From assembly GCA_910592205.1 (NCBI GenBank), contig CAJVPJ010001244.1, forward strand, positions 1 through 11,158: a stretch of DNA of 11,158 nt, given 5' to 3'. The notes beneath the pieces are model-generated. The model was not told where the DNA came from, did no database searches, and saw nothing but the letters and a program-made list of their open reading frames with translations. The position numbers were made by a program, and so were the translations under genes. Source of the stretch: Paraglomus occultum. Its lineage: Eukaryota > Glomeromycota > Glomeromycetes > Paraglomerales > Paraglomeraceae. Shown here in pieces: positions 1 to 5,769 of the stretch. How positions within the stretch are numbered: the stretch's first letter is position 1; every line of letters starts with the position of its first letter.

Positions 1-109
1 GTAAAGCCATTATCACGTCTCGAGAAGGAGAGTAAATATTCCAGCACACTCTTACCTACTGGAGCTTTGCCTAAACCAAGAAATAGCTACGATTTGAATT
101 CAGCTGCAG
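1..109 (+). CDS. 3' end of a kinase paralogue (partial, runs off the left edge)
   Basis: Frame 1 encodes a tail almost identical to the C-terminus of the complete kinase at 5770-8206: both share SRLE, SKYSS and LLPTG in the same order, and the DNA matches closely (compare 8136-8215). The coding part probably ends at 109, where GTATGT (110-115) makes a good fungal 5' splice site; without splicing the frame stays open to TAA at 205-207. This copy continues past LPTG with PKPRNSYDLNSAA, whereas the complete gene stops there because of a 2-base length difference. The kinase domain itself lies outside the window, so activity cannot be judged. Confidence 0.7.
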
Positions 110-235
110 GTATGTTACGCATTGGTACAAATGAAGTCAATTTACAATATTGCAATGTTAACACTTTTATTTCTTATAATTTAGCAACTCATACTCTTTT
201 TGAATAAATTTGTAATTTACGGTTTATTGCGGTTA
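1..235 (+). repeat. Left arm of a long-distance inverted repeat (kinase 3' end plus flank)
   Basis: This stretch matches the reverse complement of about 10787-10986. The similarity covers the coding tail, the splice-site region (CAGCTGCAGGTATG here, CTGCAGGTATGG there) and the sequence beyond it, including the shared AAGTCAATTTACAATATT and an ACGGTTTAT block near 219-227. Matching non-coding flank shows that a genomic segment was copied, not only an exon. The arms point towards each other. Confidence 0.7.
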
Positions 236-418
236 ATTATTATATGAGTTTTATTTAAATGTTCGAATTATACAATGTGCTTCTACATATGTCAATATGA
301 ATGAATTAACAAGACGCTGAATAAGTCATACGTGTTCACAGTTAGCTACCTTTTCCGAGCAGAGTATTGGAAATATAAGAAAATTATTCATTAAAAGTAA
401 ATATTGAGAATCGCTTAT

Positions 419-634
419 TTAAAGTTTATAAATAAATATGTAGCCATGTTTACCTGGACAATGAAACTTATTTTCAATTTGAGCACCTTCACCGGCCGGA
501 TAATGCATCGGCAATAATGCATGCTGGATATTGTTATTTACATCCGCAACATTTAAAGAGTTATCTAATTCATCTTGATTTTTTGAATTAATGGCGTGTT
601 TTGTGCCAAGACTTCGATAGACGCGATAGTACAT
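419..634 (-). CDS. Unrecognised 71-codon ORF in frame with the GTPase upstream
   Basis: The ORF starts with ATG at 634-632 and encodes 71 aa; I do not recognise it. It lies in exactly the same frame as the GTPase ORF, separated only by TAG, one Ala codon and TAA (643-635), so it may be a former C-terminal extension cut off by two nonsense codons. A GTAAAC donor-like site (453-448) just after a Pro-Gly pair suggests an exon could end at 454, leaving about 60 residues. The visible part is rich in Asn, Asp, His and Gln, with no membrane segment or signal peptide. It may also be chance. Confidence 0.3.
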   Translation of the reverse strand: MYYRVYRSLGTKHAINSKNQDELDNSLNVADVNNNIQHALLPMHYPAGEGAQIENKFHCPGKHGYIFIYKL

Positions 635-640
635 TTATGC

Positions 641-1252
641 CTAAGATGCAGGTAGGAACCCTGGAAATTTAGGAGGTTGGTAAGTGTCTTGACAGAATTT
701 TCTTAAGTGTTCAAGTAGGATTTTTCTAGATTTGTCTCTGTCTTTTTTATTAAATTCCAACTCTTCTTCGTCATGGTCTACTGGGGGATTACTAACATGA
801 ACAATTTTGCCGCCACAAGAATTTATTATTTCAGCTAACTTACTGCTGCTTTCAGTCATTAATTCGATATCTTTTTGACACTTTGTTTTGTTTTTAAAGC
901 CATCAAATTTAGTTCGCACAATAGTGGTATAATTAGTGATGTCATCATCAAAAATAATTTTTCTTAGTAAGTTATAACTGGCTGTTTCGTACTTGTCAAA
1001 TTTACATTCAGTAACAAAGAGAATACGGCTTACTCCATCTCTTGTTAAATAAACTGCTTCCGCAATTCTATCTAGTACTTCCTCTCCAGATAACTGAGTA
1101 TCACCGATTCCTGCTGTATCTATTATTTGGTATTTGGTGTCTCCCTCCTTAAAATTTTCATTTTGGATTTCTTTGGTTGTGCTGGTGCTACCACCACTTT
1201 CTCTGAATTTATTAGTGCCAGTTATTACATTAGCAAAGCGTAGTACATACAA
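641..1252 (-). pseudogene. AIG1/GIMAP-type GTPase lacking the P-loop
   Basis: The 203-codon frame reads as the G domain of an AIG1-type GTPase from just after the P-loop. It opens with ANVITGTNKF (residues 7-16), then a Ser/Thr-rich GGSTSTTKE stretch, the G3 motif DTAG at 45-48, a helix with EAVYLTRDGVSRILFV, the G4-like RTKFD at 113-117 and a C-terminal HVSNPP segment. These GTPases switch between GDP- and GTP-bound states; in animals and plants the family is tied to immunity, while its role in fungi is unknown. The frame has no usable start: TAA lies two codons upstream, the first codon is TTG, and the first Met is residue 132. ACG CTT followed by one extra T before GCT AAT suggests a 1-base insertion in an original T-L-A-N-V. 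Most likely a 5'-damaged pseudogene; an unseen upstream exon is the alternative. Confidence 0.72.
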
Positions 1253-1388
1253 TAATTATATGACGTTTTTGAAAACGGGCAGAGCACAGGCGGTCGTTAT
1301 AAAGAGAGTTGACTGTACAAAAGTTTATGCACAAATCTAAAAATCGTCGTCAAATGTTAACAGCATACTGTATATACCGACAACTACG

Positions 1389-1433
1389 CTAGACTTTACG
1401 ACCAGTTCTACGAGTAATAACAACAGTTAATTT
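1389..1433 (-). pseudogene. Possible decayed P-loop exon of the AIG1-type GTPase
   Basis: Upstream of the GTPase body on the same strand, the frame from 1433 reads KLTVVITRRTGRKV and then TAG. AIG1 proteins have a hydrophobic strand followed by GRTGxGKS at this point. Here the hydrophobic strand and RTG are present, the first Gly is Arg, a Gly codon is missing before Lys, and an extra G after the Lys codon breaks the frame before a Ser codon. The match is short and may be chance, but position, strand and order are all as expected. About 140 bp, with no clear acceptor, separate it from the GTPase body. Confidence 0.35.
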
Positions 1434-1566
1434 TTAAAACAACTAACTATTAAACTTTGTAACGTCACATTTATTGTTAAGATTTGAACGTCGAGCGCAT
1501 AAAAATTCTTGTTGAGAATCTAAATATAGATAATAATAATAATACAATTAATTATTATCATCCCGC

Positions 1567-2946
1567 CTAATCCATAATCTCATTCCAGCAGTGTCCCCGC
1601 GCAAGAGCGGTCGTACAATCATTACCAAGAAATTCTTTGTGTACTTGTGCTCTTTCTTGCAATTTGTAAAATACCATGGTGTTTTTATTCTCTGGACACC
1701 TATTTGAGTGAATATTAAACTTGTTGCTGCAATTTACATCTCCGTGGTTTTGCAATACAGTTTATTTTGCTGTCGTCGCGCTTGTGGTGTGAATGCTCGT
1801 GATCCTGTATCCAAATAGTATACTATATCCAAAGTCGTACACGAAAACTTTGCCTGTTCGATGTGTTGGATGAGCCTTGTTTGCGAGGTAGATGATACCA
1901 TCGCTGATAATGTTGCCGTGGACGCCATGGATGTGATCTGTTTGTTTCCGACCAAGCGCTACGCAATTATTATCAACTTTGTTGATTTCAAATTAGTTCG
2001 TTAGCTCCGATTGGTAATTGATTAACGCACCCGCAACCGGGAAGTAGATGCGAGCTCCATCAAACCCGGTCATACAAATGATATTAGAATTTCTGCAGGT
2101 CGGTATAGTACCTGAAGTAGTGATCTTCGAACGCGTCAATCTCCTCAAATGAAATTTTGATTTTCATGTAACTGATCAACTTGACAGTCTCATTGTGTAG
2201 CTGGTAATTCAGTGTTGATGTAGCATTTTTCAAAGTACTCACGCTTTACATTGTAATGGGACGGTCGTGGTCCAAGATAGAGGATCCAATTTAAAAAATA
2301 ACATTTTGAATAAAACGATATCGCAATTTTGAGTAAAGAGTCGTTAGAGACTGGCACTTACAAACGATTAGACTGTCTGCTCCGGTTTGAGATTTTATAC
2401 TTAATTCACGTTTACTACAGCTAACGTCATGTACAACAATGGAATCATTTTTATATTTCTCAAATGGTTAAGAATTTTGCTAAATGGATCATCGCTATTT
2501 CTAAACTAGTGGCTGTAGCACAAGAGGAAGGGAACTGTACTGATATATAAGGTTGATTCAGAGATGGTTTTTCTGGAACAAGTCGTTATATAAAAGTTTG
2601 CTTGGTATATGATGACCATAATCAATTCATAATATCATGTTTTATAAGGTAACATTCTATGTCGTGGAATTTTTTGTGTGATCTCGCCATACGGTTGCGT
2701 AAATTCACTGAACTTCCTGAAAAAGAGAAAAAAATAAAAATTCACCGTCAGGGTATATACTGTCAACTTCCCCTACCCTACAGTTATCTGCTGTATAGTC
2801 ACACCTTGGCCGTTCTGGTCCCAGCCGTTTTCATAGTGATTTATCTCCTTTACAATCACAATCATATTTGAATTCCTGTTACTTGCATAATTCCCTTTTG
2901 TATTACGTTCAAGACCAGTAACGCCTTTTTTAAATTTAAAATGCAT
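1567..2946 (-). pseudogene. Decayed multi-exon gene, family not recognised; kinase-like end
   Basis: Sensible protein runs across the minus strand in successive frames. A 57-codon ORF starts at ATG 2946-2944; a likely intron (2804-2717, GTGTGA...TTTTTCAG) joins it to a frame broken by TGA (2624-2622) and TAA (2588-2586). Open blocks follow at 2585-2463 (with FPSSCATATSLEIAM), 2461-2362 (with SIVVHDVSCSKREL, ending at a GTAAGT donor), 2291-2193 (with GPRPSHYNVKREYF), 2218-2087 (with FEEIDAFEDHYFRYYTDL), about 2085-1996 (with GFDGARIYFPVAGA), 1992-1765 and 1761-1567. The 1992-1765 block holds HGVHGNII (about 1929-1906) and VFVYDFGYS (about 1845-1819). These resemble the HGDxHxxN and DFG motifs of protein kinases, with the catalytic Asp apparently lost. 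Stops and frame changes suggest a pseudogene; some breaks may be unrecognised introns. Confidence 0.4.
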
Positions 2947-2989
2947 ATGTTATAATAGTAACATAATCAGTTAATAACATCATGTCGTT

Positions 2990-3135
2990 AGTACAATTGA
3001 AGATTGTTTTGTAAATATCGTTGCAAGTCAAAAATAAAAATAATTTCAAATAACATCGAAGCATTTACCTAAAATAAAAACATAATCCCGACTGAGTATA
3101 GATTGTGAATATGCTAGGCAACATCCGAAAGTAAA
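2990..3135 (+). repeat. Dispersed non-coding element, copy 1
   Basis: The core 3067-3130 matches the reverse complement of 10405-10483: an A-rich tract after ACCT, then CGACTGAGTATAG, then TGTGAATATGCTAGGC. Weaker similarity extends to the left through CAAGTC...TCGAAGCATT. No coding frame is shared. It may be a fragment of a transposon or an old segmental copy; its ends are not defined. Confidence 0.6.
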
Positions 3136-3353
3136 GAAACTGAATGATGGTACGCTTGCAAAATTAATTTCAGCGTAATAAGTACGAGAAACAGAATGCA
3201 AATGTCAAAACAACATGGGAAAGCGCGTAATTTCTTCATAAACTGTGTTAATTTTATTTTCAGGCAAAAAAAAAGTCCAGGAAAATGGACAATACACAAA
3301 AAATTTTTTTGATAAAAAAAAAATACGAGTGCGGAGGCGAAAAATGTGAGCCA

Positions 3354-3440
3354 GTCTTAGTCTTAATCTTAGTCTTAGTCTTAGTCTTAGTCTTAGTCTT
3401 AATCTTAGTCTTAGTCTTAATCTTAATCTTAGCCTTAGTC
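3354..3440 (+). repeat. Hexanucleotide tandem repeat (GTCTTA), 14 units
   Basis: Fourteen 6-base units run without a gap from 3354 to 3437, ending in a partial GTC. Nine are plain GTCTTA, four are ATCTTA (3366, 3402, 3420, 3426) and the last full unit is GCCTTA. Because the period is two codons, one frame on each strand stays open: it reads as Leu-Val/Ile on the plus strand and Thr-Lys/Ile-Lys on the minus strand. Apparent ORFs of 60-73 codons across it (3285-3506 plus, 3260-3442 minus) are best explained by the repeat. It is not the TTAGGG telomere repeat. Confidence 0.95.
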
Positions 3441-3651
3441 ATATATATAATCAGCCGGACTTTTGCAACTAATAAATTTCAAATAATGGTTAGTGCAATT
3501 TCCTAATAATGTCAGACCAACAGTAGATTAACGTACAAATAGCAAATACAGTTTAGTCTTGTTATGAAAAAAGTAGACTGTCAAACGAAAGTGCAGAGCA
3601 TGTGCGACTGACTGTCCGTAACTAGAAGGCTAGCGAGGTGACCCAATGTGA

Positions 3652-4229
3652 ATTTATTTCATCAGTATTACACGCATCAATCGCAATCGCAGGAGGTTAA
3701 CAGATAGAGGAATTAATATAAACCTGCAGAGGAATATTTCGGGTGAAGAAGCATTTGGTCGAGTGGATTACGCAATAATTGGAATGGAAGATCTTTTGTG
3801 TATTACCAAGGGAAAACCACGAAACGTCAAGATAGGATTACCTATAGAATGTCAAACAACTTGAAAGCTCGTTCCACATAAGCGAACAGCTGATGAGGCA
3901 TTCAAGAGCGAGGATTACGACTATCTATATGGGATTGTGTCAACAGGTATGTGAAAAGAATTTTCTATTATGACGTTACGCAGATATACTGGATTTCTTT
4001 GCCAAAGGTAGTATAGCTGTGTATTGCTAATTATCGGATTTATTTAAGTGCAAATTGGCATTTTATTATGTTCACTTTCGAAGGAATTTTTTGTACGAGC
4101 CATAGTGAATATCAAATAAATCTTACGAAAAAAGCGCTCAAGGGAAATCGGGAAAATTTGAGGAAGGATATAAAACAGGTAATCAGTATAACCGTAGGCT
4201 TGTTAAAAGACAAGCTTTTCAGCATGTAA
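3652..4229 (+). pseudogene. Crinkler-type / PD-(D/E)XK nuclease-like pseudogene
   Basis: From 3652 the frame reads through LTDRGININL to GRVDYAI (Asp codon 3766-3768) and LLCITKGK (3796-3816). This spacing fits the Asp...(E/D)xK core of PD-(D/E)XK-like domains found at the C-terminus of fungal Crinkler-type proteins, where I would expect an acidic residue; here it is Lys (3808-3810). A frameshift near 3838 moves the homology to NVKQLESSFHI, behind a TAG at 3845-3847. A second shift near 3880 returns to KRTADEAF and DYDYLYGIVST. A GTATGT donor (3947) starts a probable intron, but no AG acceptor restores the frame. The last part resumes at about 4050 with NWHFIMFT, EYQINLTKKALK and ISITVGLLKDK before TAA (4227-4229). 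No N-terminal Crinkler domain is visible. Crinklers are effector-like proteins; this copy looks dead. Confidence 0.65.
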
Positions 4230-5485
4230 TGAACTTGAACTTAAAAAACGACGTGTACTATCAAAAAAAATTACCAAACAATAGTAATTAGATAGTTCGT
4301 CATCTTCACTATAATTGTACCATTTATAGCAAATTACTAGTTTTGCTGATAAATGTTGGAATCAAACTTTGTAGCAAAATAATTGGGTATTTCTTGTGGA
4401 TTGCTATGAATATCTTTGTACCATTTTTTGTGAATAAGGGCAATGTGGAAAACAGCCACTCAACGCATTATCATCTCATTGTTTTGCAGTAACTTATTGA
4501 GATTATTCAGCGAGCCTTGTCATTATTTCTTAAGAACGCAGCGGACACCTCTCTTCGCGACGTAAATGATGTCTGGCAACCGGTCCACAGTCGTAACGTA
4601 CCGATTTGCTTTGAATGAACGTAAGAATATGCAATTGTAGCCGCGTGCGCAAGCACATAATAATTGACATATCGAAAAAGGGATTGAAAAAACCAAGTCT
4701 TTGGTTACGAATCCATGGGTAGTACATTATAACACTCATTTATATACACTTGCATAATACACCGACAAACGGCCTCCTAACCAGACGCAAACGGAAAGTT
4801 GAACTCTAGAAGAGTAACCCACCAGCGGCAGCAAGCATGTGCAGTTTATATAATGACGTTAACATAAAACGCTGATTGGTTGCATATTGCGTAATGTTTT
4901 AGAAATGCACGTCCGTCGGATGCACGAATTCATTTACTTTATCTATTGCTGAGAAAGATTTTGCCTACAGTTATTGAACGTTTACTAATTACATAGTCTT
5001 TGTATACGTAAATTTCGGTTAAATTCAAAAATCACATCAAACGACATTAATTTCAGATTTTTCGTATATATAAACTCAATCAACAAAATATCCATAGTCT
5101 TTCTCTTTGCAAACCAGCTATTTATATTGTTTAAATTTTGAAACTTAAAAAGACAACATGTAATTTAGTAGATTAGAAGACTTACATACTAATATGTGGG
5201 TCGATTTCATAAAGCTCAGATTATCGCTTTTGAATCTAAAGCCATACTTTTCCAGTATGCTATCTATATGTGTAAATCGATTGCTTACCTGGGCTTTATA
5301 AATAGATCGGAGAGCATATCGTTTGATGCAAATTAATGATAAGAGGTGCCGTAATGAGCACATTAATAACCAGTAATTTCTACATTGTGCGCAAGTGAAT
5401 TTATCAACAGCTCACTTTTCAAAAGAAAAAAAATATCCTGAAAGCAGCACAAATTAATACCATGGCGAAATAATTTAAGCAGTTT
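4230..5485. other. Intergenic stretch without a convincing gene
   Basis: AT-rich sequence with only short ORFs in both directions. The two longest, on the minus strand at 4530-4739 and 5145-5363, show no motif I recognise. The second contains a good GTAAGC donor-like site, so a small exon cannot be fully excluded. I saw no tRNA or rRNA, no clear repeat and no transposon ends. Confidence 0.5.
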
Positions 5486-5509
5486 TTGCAGCCTACTATC
5501 AGTGGAAAC

Positions 5510-5686
5510 ATGAAGAAGAGTAAAAGGCCCATTGCAGCCTTGATACTATTTATACCGAGTGCAATATTCGTTCACACTATCGATACGCGTCTAATTGTTG
5601 GCTTTTTTTATGTAATGGATTGGTTACGGTATGTGCCAAAGACTAGTAAACTGCCTTTACGTACTGTAAATTTTGCGCACAAGTAA
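5510..5686 (+). pseudogene. Possible HMG-box fragment
   Basis: A 58-codon ORF starts at ATG 5510 and stops at TAA 5684-5686. Near its start KKSKRPIAALILF resembles the KRPxNAFxLF opening of an HMG box, and the end (WLRYVPKTSKLPLRTVNFAHK, split here as WLRYVPKTSK and FAHK) resembles the Trp...Pro...Lys...Ala-x-Lys pattern of the second and third helices. The middle is shorter than in a normal box of about 70 residues, and the basic C-terminal tail is missing after FAHK. HMG-box genes are numerous in arbuscular mycorrhizal fungi. The match is weak, and a chance ORF is a real alternative. It ends 84 bases before the kinase start. Confidence 0.27.
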
Positions 5687-5709
5687 TTTGGTGTAGTACT
5701 TAACTTGAC

Positions 5710-5717
5710 TCACGTGA
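5710..5717. promoter_or_regulatory. Palindromic E-box upstream of the kinase gene
   Basis: TCACGTGA, an eight-base perfect palindrome around CACGTG, lies 52 bases before the kinase ATG. CACGTG is the classic site for fungal bHLH factors such as the Pho4 and Cbf1 types. No TATA box is obvious nearby. A single site may occur by chance. Confidence 0.25.
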
Positions 5718-5769
5718 TACAATGTGTGTTGAAAAATGATCTTTAGAAACTGTTCACTGAGAACAAGCT

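Noticed and set aside
2659-2871. Plus-strand 70-codon ORF with a hydrophobic end
   Set aside because: It is antisense to a better minus-strand reading that has an ATG, a pyrimidine-rich acceptor and continuing homology-like blocks.
3354-3440. Telomere-like or CRISPR-like array
   Set aside because: The unit is GTCTTA, not a fungal telomere repeat, and there are no spacers.
3260-3442. Minus-strand Lys-Thr-rich ORF
   Set aside because: Same hexamer repeat read from the other strand.
3285-3506. Plus-strand 73-codon ORF that looks like a membrane protein
   Set aside because: The hydrophobic Leu-Val stretch is simply the hexamer repeat translated; the flanks show no recognisable domain.
4530-4739. 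Minus-strand 69-codon ORF
   Set aside because: No motif, no splice partner and composition like random translation.
5145-5363. Minus-strand 72-codon ORF
   Set aside because: No recognised motif; a good donor-like GTAAGC lies inside, so it might hold an exon, but nothing joins to it.
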